Assembly (NCBI RefSeq): GCF_029633865.1
Contig: NC_079211.1
Span: forward strand, 71,812,464-71,876,463
DNA: 64,000 nt
Origin: Lampris incognitus
Taxonomy: Eukaryota > Chordata > Actinopteri > Lampriformes > Lampridae
Direction of reading: 5' to 3'
This document shows, piece after piece, positions 31,072 to 40,400 of the stretch; positions within the stretch are counted from its first letter, which is position 1, and each line of letters begins with the position of its first letter. Below the pieces are notes generated by a model, which had not been told where the DNA came from, searched no databases, and saw nothing but the letters and a program-made list of their open reading frames with translations. Both the position numbers and the translations under genes were made by a program.

Positions 31072-31985
31072 TGTCCTAGTCTGATAAATGGACTGAAGTC
31101 TAGTCTGATAAGTCTAGTCTGATAAATGGACTGAGGTCTAGTCTGATAAATGAACTGAGGTCTAGTCTGATAAATGAACTGAAGTCTAGTCTGATAAATG
31201 GACTGAAGTCTATTCTGATAAATGGGCTGAAGTCTAGTCTGATAAGTGGACTGAAGTCTAGTCTGATAAATGGACTGAAGTCTAGTCTGATAAATGGGCT
31301 GAAGTCTAGTCTGATAAATGAACTGAGGTCTAGTCTGATAAATGAACTGAAGTCTAGTCTGATAAGTGGACTGAAGTCTAGTCTGATAAGTGGACTGAAG
31401 TCTAGTCTGATAAATGAACAGGGGTCTAGTCTGATAAATGGACTGAAGTCTAGTCTGATAAGTCTAGTCTGATAAATGGACTGAAGTCTAGTCTGACAAG
31501 TGGACTGAAGTCTAGTCTGATAAATGGACTGAAGTCTAGTCTGATAAATGAGCTGAAGTCTAGTCTGATAAATGGACTGAAGTCTATTCTGATAAATGGG
31601 CTGAAGTCTAGTCTGATAAGTGGACTGAAGTCTAGTCTGATAAATGAACAGGGGTCTAGTCTGAGAAATGGACTGAAGTCTAGTCTGATAAGTCTAGTCT
31701 GATAAATGGACTGAAGTCTAGTCTGATAAATGGACTGAGGTCTAGTCTGATAAATGAACTTAGGTCTAGTCTGATAAATGGACTGAAGTCTAGTCTGATA
31801 ATTCTAGTCTGATAAATGGGCTGAAGTCTAGTCTGACAAGTGGACTGAAGTCTAGTCTGATAGATGGACTGAAGTCTAGTCTGATAAATGAGCTGAAGTC
31901 TAGTCTGATAAATGGACTGAAGTCTAGTCTGATAATGAGCTGAAGTCTAGTCTGATAAATGGACTGACGTCTAGTCTTATAAATA
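31072..31985 (+). repeat. 24-bp tandem repeat, about 38 copies
   Basis: AGTCTAGTCTGATAAATGGACTGA and variants in tandem, with occasional shortened steps. It starts about 165 bp beyond the phf19 stop codon on the gene's downstream side and may lie in its 3' untranslated region. Confidence 0.93.
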
Positions 31986-32151
31986 GACCCTAGCGTAAGG
32001 AATGTTTACAGGAATGAAAAGAAAATGTCCTCCATCAGATGGAAATCACATAATTACATCATCTACACTTCCTAACTCCAACCTTTCTAACGTGGACATC
32101 CTAGCATAGCAAAGTCTCCTAATAAGGAAACCCTTGCATACTCTGTACTTC
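31986..32151 (-). other. phf19: Start of the phf19 3' untranslated region
   Basis: Noncoding sequence directly after the phf19 stop. No AATAAA is seen before the 24-bp repeat; the nearest on this strand that I noted is at 30735-30740, so the transcript end is undetermined. Confidence 0.5.
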
Positions 32152-32485
32152 CTAATAAGGTGTTGTCCCTTCCCACTCCAGCAGGTATTGGACAGTGCCT
32201 TGTGGCGTAATGCGTCGAGCCAACACCTGATATCTTTCCCCATTGGTCAATCTGCCTGCCACTCCAAAGTAGGAGGAGATTGAGGAGTGGAGGTGGGAGG
32301 AGTCAGATGAGAGGTGGGAGGAGTCAGACAGAAAATGAGAGGACTCAGAGTTGGCTGTAGCTTCCTGGTCTTCCAGGATTCCAGATGTTTCCTCTCCTCC
32401 AAATTCCTCTCCTCCCTCACCACGATTGGCCCACTGGCTATAGCTGCTGCTTGGCAACTTCCTCTTCCTACTGCCAACCCTCCTC
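32152..32485 (-). CDS. phf19: phf19 terminal coding exon
   Basis: Last coding exon of PHD finger protein 19 (Polycomb-like 3), an accessory subunit that recruits PRC2 to H3K36me3-marked and CpG-rich chromatin in the nucleus. Acceptor: minus-strand CCAATCAG before GAGGAGGG at 32485. The exon starts in phase 2 and reads [10 protein letters not shown], a Ser/Glu-rich linker with three SSHL-type repeats, then the chromo-like C-terminal domain ([21 protein letters not shown], cited in two overlapping parts, and [13 protein letters not shown]). It stops at TAG 32152-32154. The final EGTTPY distinguishes PHF19 from MTF2 and PHF1. The N-terminal Tudor, PHD and winged-helix regions are upstream, outside the window. 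Confidence 0.93.
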
Positions 32486-32869
32486 CTGATTGGACAGAGT
32501 GCAGAGGTCACAGAGATCAGAGAGAGATATCAGGATTTCTGACGATAAAGGGTGGGGATGGAGTAAGGTGTGAACCAGATAAGAAAAAGAGAGCTTTTTA
32601 GGATGAGGGTTTCTATCAGACACTATGGAGGTGAATCTGTTTTACGATGAGTCAGCTGTCAGGATGATTCATAAATCTAATTAGAAAATTATGTATATGT
32701 ATTATTGGCATACAGACCCTAAAACAAAGCACTTATCAACTGTCCTTTACTTTCTCTTTATCATTTAATATTAAAACAGCTTCTGTGTAAGAGTTTGTGT
32801 GCGTTTCTTGTGTTTTGGTGTGTAGGTTGTGTTGTACACCGATCAACCAAAACATTAAAACAACCTGAG

Positions 32870-33270
32870 CTGGGCGTCCCTACAGACACAACTGGCCGTG
32901 TCTGCGGGTGGGAACCCAGATGTGGGTATGTGTATATAAAATGCAACTTGAGTGATTGATTGATGTGTCCTGGTCACTGCACTAGTGCCTCCTCTGGTCA
33001 GTCGGGGTGCCTGTTCGGGGGGGGGGGACTGGGGGGAATAGTGTGATCCTCCCATGCGCTACGTCCCCCTGGTGAAACTCCTCACTGTCAGGTGAAAAGA
33101 AGCGGCTGGTGACTCCACATGTATCGGAGGAGGCATGTGGTAGTCTGCAGCCCTCCCTGGATCGGCAGAGGGGGTGGAGCAGAGACCGGGACGGCTTGGA
33201 GAGTGGGGTAATTGGCCGGATACAACTGGGACGAAAAAGAGGGGACATTTAAAAAAAAACAAAGAAAAAC
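32870..33270 (+). mobile_element. SINE-like repeat
   Basis: About 400 bp of GC-rich sequence (GTGCCTGTTCGGGGG, CCTCCCATGCGCTACGTCC, GAGGAGGCATGTGGTAGTC), ending in a degenerate A-rich tail (33251-33270). I recognise it as an abundant teleost interspersed repeat but cannot name its family. A short AT-rich insertion seems present near 32935-32965. Confidence 0.6.
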
Positions 33271-33533
33271 GACCTGATGCCATCAGTGATACCATTGCCA
33301 TGAAGAGGTGTACTTGGTCTGCAACAGTGTTCAGGTAGGTGGTATGTGTCAAAGTGACACCCACATGAATGCCAGGACCCAAGGTTTCCCAACAGAACAT
33401 TGCCCAGAGCATCACACTGCCTCCGCTGGCTTGTCTTCTTCCCATGGTGCACCCTGGTGCCATCTGTTCTCCAGGTAACGAGGCACACACAGCCAGCTGT
33501 CCACACGATGTAAAAGAAAATGTGAGTCATCAG

Positions 33534-33877
33534 TACATCTTCATGCCTGCTCAATAATCCAGGGAAGAACACCAGAGACTTGAAACAGTTCACCTGGACA
33601 CAACGTTTACTGAGAGAAACGTTTCATCATCATCTTAGTGACCTCTTACACTGACTGCAGGTACCCCACCCTTATAAATTGACCGCAGGTACCCCACCCT
33701 TATAAACTGTCTGCAGGTACCCCACCCTTATAAACTGACCATAGGTACCCCACCCTTATAAACTGTCTGCAGGTACCCCACCCTTATAAACTGACTGCAG
33801 GTACCCCACCCTTATAAACTGACTGCAGGTATCCCACCCTTATAAACTGACTGCAGGTATCCCACCTTTATATTCAT
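33534..33877. mobile_element. Minisatellite-carrying element inside the Tc1 copy
   Basis: Inserted in Tc1 sequence between two copies of TCATCAG (33527-33533 and 33878-33884). Its left part has the arm GACTTGAAACAGTTCACCTG and CAACGTTTACTGAGAGAAACG, followed by eight 28-bp units of TGACTGCAGGTACCCCACCC. The opposite arm is not present, so the copy is truncated. Confidence 0.7.
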
Positions 33878-34496
33878 TCATCAGACCAGGCCACCTTCTT
33901 CCAATTCTCCACGGTCCAGTTCTGATTCTCATGTGCCCATTGTAGGCACTTGCGGCAGTGGACAGGGGTCAGCATGGACACTCTGATTGGTCTGTGGCTA
34001 CACAGTCATATACGCAGCAGGGTGCCATAGATTGTGGGTTGTGACACCTGTTTATCATAGCCAGCATGAACTTTTTCATCAGTTTGAGTTTGAGTAGCTC
34101 TTCTGTGGGATCAGACCAGACGGGCTAGCCTTTGCTCCCCACGCACATCAATGAGCGTTAGGTGTCCATGATCCTGTCGCTGGTTCACTGGTTGCCCTTC
34201 CTTGGACCACTTTTGGTAGGTACTGACCACCACACTGGGAACACCCCACAAGACCTGTCGTTTGGGAGATGTTCTGACCCAGTCGTCCAGCCATCACAAT
34301 TGGGCCCTTGTCAAAGTCTCTCAGATCCTTACGCTTGCCCATTTCTCCTGCTTCCAACACATCAACTTCAAGAACTGACTGTTCACTTGCTGTCTGATAC
34401 AGCCTGCCCCTTGACAGGTGCCATGGTAACGAGATAATCAGTGTTATTCACCTTAGCTGTCAGTGGTTTTAATGTTTTGGCAGATCAGTGTATATG

Positions 34497-34540
34497 CTCA
34501 AGTGTGCTGTGTGTGTATGTGTGTGTGTGTGTGTGTGTAC
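34497..34540. repeat. (GT)n microsatellite beside a phf19 splice donor
   Basis: GT/TG run ending at the donor of the 78-bp phf19 exon; on the gene strand it is a CA-rich tract right after the GT. Confidence 0.8.
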
Positions 34541-34618
34541 CTAATGTTGTAGGAGCCACTAGTTGTAGCAGAGCCATCTGTAGAGTCCTGGTCCACACTG
34601 ACTGTCCTACTGGAACCA
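34541..34618 (-). CDS. phf19: phf19 internal coding exon (78 bp)
   Basis: Minus-strand exon bordered by a pyrimidine-rich acceptor (TCTCTTCTCTTCAG) and a GT donor at 34539-34540. It encodes GSSRTVSVDQDSTDGSATTS and GSYNI, the Ser/Asp-rich stretch between the LDE-LHSLK block and VGSRKRKL in PHF19. Entry and exit phases (1 nt in, 2 nt out) join both neighbours without shift. It is too short to stand out as an open frame; identity rests on order, phase and similarity. Confidence 0.9.
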
Positions 34619-34805
34619 CTGAAGAGAAGAGAGAAGATGAGATGTTGTCAAGACAGTGTAGTTGGGAGCTTGGGCACAGTGTGGTCAGATTTTGGTGGGG
34701 TGTGTGTGTAGTTTGGATGTAGTATAGTTAGAGTGTAGTCATTGTAGTTGAATGTTGTCATCATGTAGTTAGGGTGTAGTTATGGTGTGGTGTAGTTAGG
34801 GTGTA

Positions 34806-35424
34806 TCACAGAAGTTTGAATCAGTTCATCTGGACACACGTTTATTGAGAGAAACGTTTCATCATCATCTAACGGACCTCTTCAGTCTCACGTGACTGCA
34901 GGTACCCCCACCCTTATAAACTGACTGCAGGTACCCCCACCCTTATAAACTGACTGCAGGTACCCCACCCTTATAAACTGACTGCAGGTACCCCACCCTT
35001 ATAAACTGACTGCAGATATCCCACCCTTATAAACTGACTACAGGTATCCCACCCTTATAAACTGACTGCAGGTACCCCACCCTTATAAACTGGCTGCAGG
35101 TATCCCACCCTTATAAACTGACTGCAGATATCCCACCCTTACAAACTGACTTCAGATATCCCACCCTTATAAACTGACTGCAGGTACCCCCACCCTCAGA
35201 AACTGACCGCAGGTACCCCACCCTTATAAACTGACTGCAGGTATCCCACCCTTATAAACAATACAGTGGCATAACGACCCAAACCAACGACCAGGTTCAT
35301 ATGCACATATGGGTGTGACCATTAACTAGAGTTACAATGGCCATGTGTACTATTCACATATTGGTTTGCCACTATCTCTCAATAAACGTTGTGTCCAGAT
35401 GAACTGATTCAACCTTCTGTAATA
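34806..35424. mobile_element. Inverted-repeat element carrying a 28-bp minisatellite
   Basis: Left arm (34808-34860) ...GAATCAGTTCATCTGGACAC, then ACGTTTATTGAGAGAAACG, and right arm (35378-35420) its near-perfect reverse complement. Between them lie about 13 copies of a 28-bp unit (TGACTGCAGGTACCCCACCC plus TTATAAAC, 34895-35260), then unique sequence. Related to the copy at 33534-33877. No transposase; superfamily not determined. Confidence 0.75.
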
Positions 35425-35454
35425 TCTTTACCTGGATCATTGAGCATGCATAAA

Positions 35455-36215
35455 GATGTAGTGAGGGTGTAGTCTCATGGTGGTCAGTGTGTAGTGAATG
35501 TGCAGTCAGGGTTATAGGTGGTGTAGTCATGGTGGTCAATGTGTAGTGAGTGTGCAGTCAGGGTGTAGTTGTGGTGTAGCCATGGTGGTCAGTGTGTAGT
35601 GAGTGCAGTCAGAGCAATTGCTGGTGTAGTCATGGTGGTCAGTGTGTAGTTAGTGTGCAGTCAGGGTTATTGGTGGTGTAGCCATTGTGGTCAGTGTGTA
35701 GTGAGTGTGCAGTCAGGGTGTAGTTGTGGTGTAGTTATGGCGGTCAGTGTGTAGTGGGTTTGCTGTCAGGTTGTACTTGTGGTGTAGTCATGGTGGTCAG
35801 TGTGTAGTGAGTGTGCAGTCAGGGTTATTGGTGGTGTAGTCATGGTGGTCAGTGTGTAGTGAGTGTGCAGTCAGGGTGTAGTGTGGTGTAGTCATGGTGG
35901 TCAGTGTGTAATGAGTGTGCAGTCAGGGTGTAGTTGTGATGTAGTCATGGTGGTCAGTGTGTAGTGAGTGTGCAGTCAGGGTGTAGTTGTGGTGTAGTCA
36001 TGGTGGTCAGTGTGTAGTGAGTGTGCAGTCAGGGTGTAGTTGTGGTGTAGTCATGGTGGTCAGTGTGTAGTGAGTGTGCAGTCAGGGTGTAGTTGTGGTG
36101 TAGTTATTGTGGTCAGTGTGTAGTTTTGGTGTAGTCATGGTGGTCAGTGTGTAGTGAGTGTGCAGTCAATGTGTAGTTGTGGTGTAGTCATGGTGTAGTT
36201 AGGTTGTAGTCTTTA
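35455..36215 (+). repeat. 53-bp tandem repeat, about 14 copies
   Basis: GTAGTCATGGTGGTCAGTGT recurs at 53-bp steps (for example 35941 and 35994). Looser copies of GTGTAGTTAGGGTGTAG extend the pattern back to about 34700, interrupted by the inverted-repeat element. Confidence 0.9.
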
Positions 36216-36460
36216 CATGCTGTTGACAACCTGCACATTCATCATGACATCGTCTGTTAGTTTTATTTAAAGAAGAAAATTCCTTGTCTCTCTCTCTCTC
36301 TCTTTTCTGGAGAATTGATGTGATTTACTTTTATTTTTTAAATATGTATTTATTTGCTTGTGGTTTGAATACGATTGTATTTTTTTGTTAAATAAAAGTT
36401 ACTTTTAAAAAAATTTTTTTTTCTCAATTTCTCTTTCTGTCTCCCTCTCTACCTCCCTCT
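36216..36460. other. AT-rich and CT-rich intronic sequence
   Basis: A TC dinucleotide run (36287-36304), a T-rich stretch and CT-rich low-complexity sequence. No gene. Confidence 0.6.
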
Positions 36461-36465
36461 CCATC

Positions 36466-36870
36466 TCTCAATTCAATTCAATATGTGCTTTATTGGCAGG
36501 ACATATTTTTGTGTACATAATGCCAAAGCATGTAAAACAACAACACAACACAACAACAATGATTATAATAATAACAGCAACAACAACAACGATTATCATA
36601 TCGAACAACAACAGTAGCAATAGGTGGAATCCCCACTGTCTCTCAGGTTGTGGCAGGAAAATATAAATCTTGCTGCAATGCTCACCGCTGGCCCCCCTCC
36701 CAGGACCACCTGCAGCTTACCTGCATCCTCCATGTCCTGCTACTCTGGACTCACATGTTCCAGCTCCTGGACAAAAGCCCGGCACTGGTTTTCACATGTG
36801 TCAAATTGAAGGAGGAAGTGCCCCTCTGTCTCCAACTCATCTGTCATGCACTGAAAATGCATAACAGATG
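36466..36870 (-). mobile_element. LINE 3' end fragment
   Basis: On the minus strand a short frame (CMTDELETEGHFLLQFDTC) resembles the Cys/His-containing C-terminus of a LINE RT protein. After it come an AAC/AAT-rich part and a tail GCCAATAAAGCACATATTG followed by AATTGAATTG, a common fish LINE terminus. 5'-truncated; clade uncertain. Confidence 0.6.
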
Positions 36871-37090
36871 AGGTGTCCCTCTCCCTGTCTCTAAACCTGT
36901 CTCTCTGTCTCTGTCTCTCTCCCCGTCTCTCTGTCTCTCTCCCCATCCCTCTCTCCATCTCTCTGTCTCTCTCCCTATCCCGCTCTCCATCTCTCTCTCC
37001 ATTTCTCTCTCTGTCTCTCTCACCATCCCTCTCTCCATCTCCCTATCCCACTCTCCATCTCTCTCTCCATTTCTCTCTCTGTATCTCTCA
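36871..37090 (+). repeat. (CT)-rich low-complexity tract
   Basis: TCTCTCTGTCTCTCTCCCCATC-type imperfect repeats beside the donor of the 86-bp phf19 exon. On the gene strand it is GA-rich. Open frames in it are artefacts. Confidence 0.85.
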
Positions 37091-37091
37091 C

Positions 37092-37177
37092 CTCTTCAGG
37101 CTGTGCAACTCATCCAGGGTGAAGTCAAAGATGTTTGCCATGTGGTGGTTGGCGGTCCAACTGTAGTAAAGCTCTTT
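37092..37177 (-). CDS. phf19: phf19 internal coding exon (86 bp)
   Basis: Minus-strand exon after a TGTGTAG acceptor (37178-37179) and before a GTGAGA donor. Reads KELYYSWTANHHMANIFDFT then LDELHSLK in phase 0, ending with two bases of the next codon. This matches the conserved PHF19 block STNHH…IFDFTLDE. It has no known enzymatic role; the region links the winged-helix part to the C-terminal chromo-like domain. Confidence 0.93.
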
Positions 37178-37179
37178 CT

Positions 37180-37285
37180 ACACACACACAGACACACACA
37201 CAGACACAGACACAGACACACACACAGCAGCTTTCAGAACCAGGCCAGGAGTAAATAACAGAACAGAACAGAACAGAACAGAATA
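37180..37285 (+). repeat. (CA)n and (GAACA)n microsatellites in the short phf19 intron
   Basis: CACACA/GACACA run (37180-37225) and GAACA repeats (37258-37281) fill the 117-bp intron between the two phf19 exons. Confidence 0.85.
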
Positions 37286-37294
37286 TAGCCTTAC

Positions 37295-37349
37295 ATTGGG
37301 GATGGCATCCTCTAGAAGCCACTTCCTCTTTCTCCTTTCAGCTGGAGTA
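37295..37349 (-). CDS. phf19: phf19 internal coding exon (55 bp)
   Basis: Minus-strand exon with acceptor TGCAG (37350-37351) and donor GTAAGG. It starts with one base completing a codon, then encodes TPAERRKRKWLLEDAIPN and ends on a codon boundary. The LLEDAIP block is a PHF19 signature directly before the STNHH block. The next upstream exon must be beyond 64000, so the intron that begins here contains the whole giant array. Confidence 0.93.
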
Positions 37350-37354
37350 CTGCA

Positions 37355-37402
37355 CAAACACACAAACACACACACACAAACACACACATACCCACACACA
37401 GT
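37355..37402 (+). repeat. (CA)n microsatellite
   Basis: ACACACAAACACAC run directly upstream (gene orientation) of the acceptor of the 55-bp phf19 exon; TG-rich on the gene strand. Confidence 0.85.
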
Positions 37403-37458
37403 TTAAAAGCTTTACTGGACTGTTGATCTGGCTGACCGTTGTCCTTGTGCCTGGTTCC

Positions 37459-40400
37459 ATCTGTCCTCTACAGGTCACACTATCATCTGTCCTCTACAAG
37501 TCACACTCTATCATCTGTCCTCTACAGGTAACACTCTATCATCTGATCTCTACAAGTAGAACTCTATCATCAATCCTCTACAGGTCACACTCTATCATCT
37601 GTCCTCTACAGGTAACACTCTATCATCTGATCTCTACAAGTAGAACTCTATCATCAATCCTCTACAGGTCACACTCTATCATCTGTCCTCTACAGGTAAC
37701 ACTCTATCATCTGTCCTCTACAAGTAGAACTCTATCACCTATCCTCTACAGGTAACACCCTATCATTTGTCCTCTACAGGTAACACTCTATCATCTGATC
37801 TCTACAAGTATAACTCTATCATCTGTCCTCTACAGGCCACATTCTATCATCTGTCCTCTACAGGTAAGTCTATCATCTGTCCTCTAAAGGTAACATTCTA
37901 TCATCTGATCTCTACAGGTAACACTCTATCATCAATCCTCTACATGTCACACTCTATCATCTGATCTCTACAAGTAGAACTCTAACATCTGTCCTCTACA
38001 GGTCACACTCTATCATCTGTCCTTTACAGGTAACACCCTATCATCTGATCTCTACAAGTAGAACTCTATCATCTATCCTCTACAGGTCATACTCTATTAT
38101 CTGTCCTCTACAGGTCACACTCTATTATCTGTCCTCTACAGGTAACACTCTATCATCTGATCTCTACAGGTAACACTCTATCATCTGTCCTCTACAGGTA
38201 ACACTCTATCATCTGATCTCTACAGGTAACACTCTATCATCTGATCCATACAAGTAGAACTCTATCATCTCTCCTCTACAGGTAACACTATCATCTGATC
38301 TCTACAAGTAGAACTCTATCATCTGTCCTCTACAGGTAACACTCTATCATCTGTCCTCTACAGGCCACATTCCATCATCTGTCCTCTACAGGTAACAGTC
38401 TATCATCTGTCCTCTAAAGGTAAAATTCTATCATCTGATCTCTACAGGTAACACTCTATCATCAATCCTCTACATGTCACACTCTATCATCTGATCTCTA
38501 CAAGTAGAACTCTATCATCTGTCCTCTACAGGTCACACTCTATCATCTGTCCTCTACAGGTAACACCCTATCATCTGATCTCTACAAGTAGAACTCTATC
38601 ATCTATCCTCTACAGGTCATACTCTATTATCTGTCCTCTACAGGTAACACTCTATCATCTGATCTCTACAGGTAACACTCTATCATCTGTCCTCTACAGG
38701 TAACACTCTATTATCTGTCCTCTACAGGTAACATTCTATCATCTGATCTCTACAAGTAGAGCTCTATCATCTGTCCTCTACAGGTTATTCTCTATCATCT
38801 GTCCTCTACAGGTAACACTCTATCATCTGTCCTCTACAGGTAACACTCTATCATCTGATCTCTACAAGTAGAACTCTATCATCAATCCTCTACATGTCAC
38901 ACTCTATCATCTGTCCTCTACAGGTAACACTCTATCATCTGATCTCTACAAGTAGAACTCTATCACCTATCCTCTACAGGTAACACCCTATCATTTGTCC
39001 TCTACAGGTAACACTCTATCATCTAATCTCTACAAGTAGAACTCTATCATCTGTCCTCTACAGGCCACATTCTATCATCTGTCCTCTACAGGTAACAGTC
39101 TATCATCTGTCCTCTAAAGGTAACATTCTATCATCTGATCTCTACAGGTAACACTCTATCATCTGATCTCTACAAGTAGAACTCTAACATCTGTCCTCTA
39201 CAGGTCACACTCTATCATCTGTCCTTTACAGGTAACACCCTATCATCTGATCTCTACAAGTAGAACTCTATCATCTATCCTCTACAGGTCATACTCTATC
39301 ATCTGTCCTCTACAGGTAACACACTATCATCTGTCCTCTACAGGTCAAACTCTATTATCTGTCCTCTACAGGTAACACACTATCATCTGATCTCTACATG
39401 TAACACTCTATCATCTGTCCTCTACAGGTAACACTCCATTATCTGTCCTCTACAGGTAACATTCTATCATCTGATCTCTACAAGTAGAGCTCTATCATCT
39501 GTCCTCTGCAGGTTATTCTCTATCATCTGATCTCTACAGGTAACACTCTATCATCTGTCCTCTACAGGTAACACTCTATTATCTGTCCTCTAAAGGTAAC
39601 ATTCTATCATCTGATCTCTACAGGTCACACTCTATTATCTGTCCTCTACAGGTAACATTCTATCATCTGATCTCTACAAGTAGAGCTCTATCATCTGTCC
39701 TCTACAGGTCACACTCTATCATCTGTCCTCTACAGGTAACACTCTATCATCTGATCTCTACAAGTAGAACTCTATCATCTGTCCTCTACAGGTCACACTC
39801 TATCATCTGATCTCTACAAGTAGAACTCTATCATCTGTCCTCTACAGGTCACACTCTATTATCTGTCCTCTACAGGTAACACACTATCATCTGTCCTCTA
39901 CAGGTCACACTCTATTATCTGTCCTCTACAGGTAACACTCTATCATCTGTTCTCTACAGGTAACACTCTATTATCTGTCCTCTACAGGTAACATTCTATC
40001 ATCTGATCTCTACAAGTAGAGCTCTATCATCTGTCCTTTACAGGTCACTCTCTATCACCTATCCTCTACAGGTAACACCCTATCATTTGTCCTCTACAGG
40101 CAACACTCTATCATCTGATCTCTACAAGTAGAACTCTATTATCTGTCCTCTACAGGCCACATTCTATCATCTGTCCTCTACAGGTAACAGTCTATCATCT
40201 GTCCTCTAAAGGTAACATTCTATCATCTGATCTCTACAGGTAACACTCTATCATCAAACCTCTACATGTCACACTCTATCATCTGATCTCTACAAGTAGA
40301 ACTCTATCATCTGTCCTCTACAGGTCACACTCTATCATCTGTCCTCTACAGGTAACACTCTATCATCTGATCTCTACAAGTAGAACTCTATCACCTATCC

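Larger units (their letters stand above)
32837..34490 (-). mobile_element. Broken Tc1-like transposon in a phf19 intron
   Basis: Terminal repeats CACYGATC.…CCAAAACATTAAAAC face each other at 32837 and 34490, each next to a TA dinucleotide (32835-32836 and 34491-34492). On the minus strand, 34340-33890 encodes the N-terminal DNA-binding part ([20 protein letters not shown]) and 33490-33263 part of the catalytic domain (MGRRQASGGSVMLWAMFCWE). The 3' third of the transposase is missing. A SINE-like repeat (32870-33270) and another element (33534-33877) interrupt it. No active protein can be made. Confidence 0.88.

Noticed and set aside
36740..37166. Arg/Glu-rich or Leu/Ser-rich proteins
   Set aside because: Translations of CT/GA low-complexity sequence in the phf19 intron.
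37423..37964. Repeat-protein gene in the giant array (Leu/Ser/Tyr-rich frames such as those near 37423-37964 and 59289-59531)
   Set aside because: 28 is not a multiple of three, so frames stay open only by rotating through phases without stops; they carry no start context and no similarity, and stops cut them at random variants.
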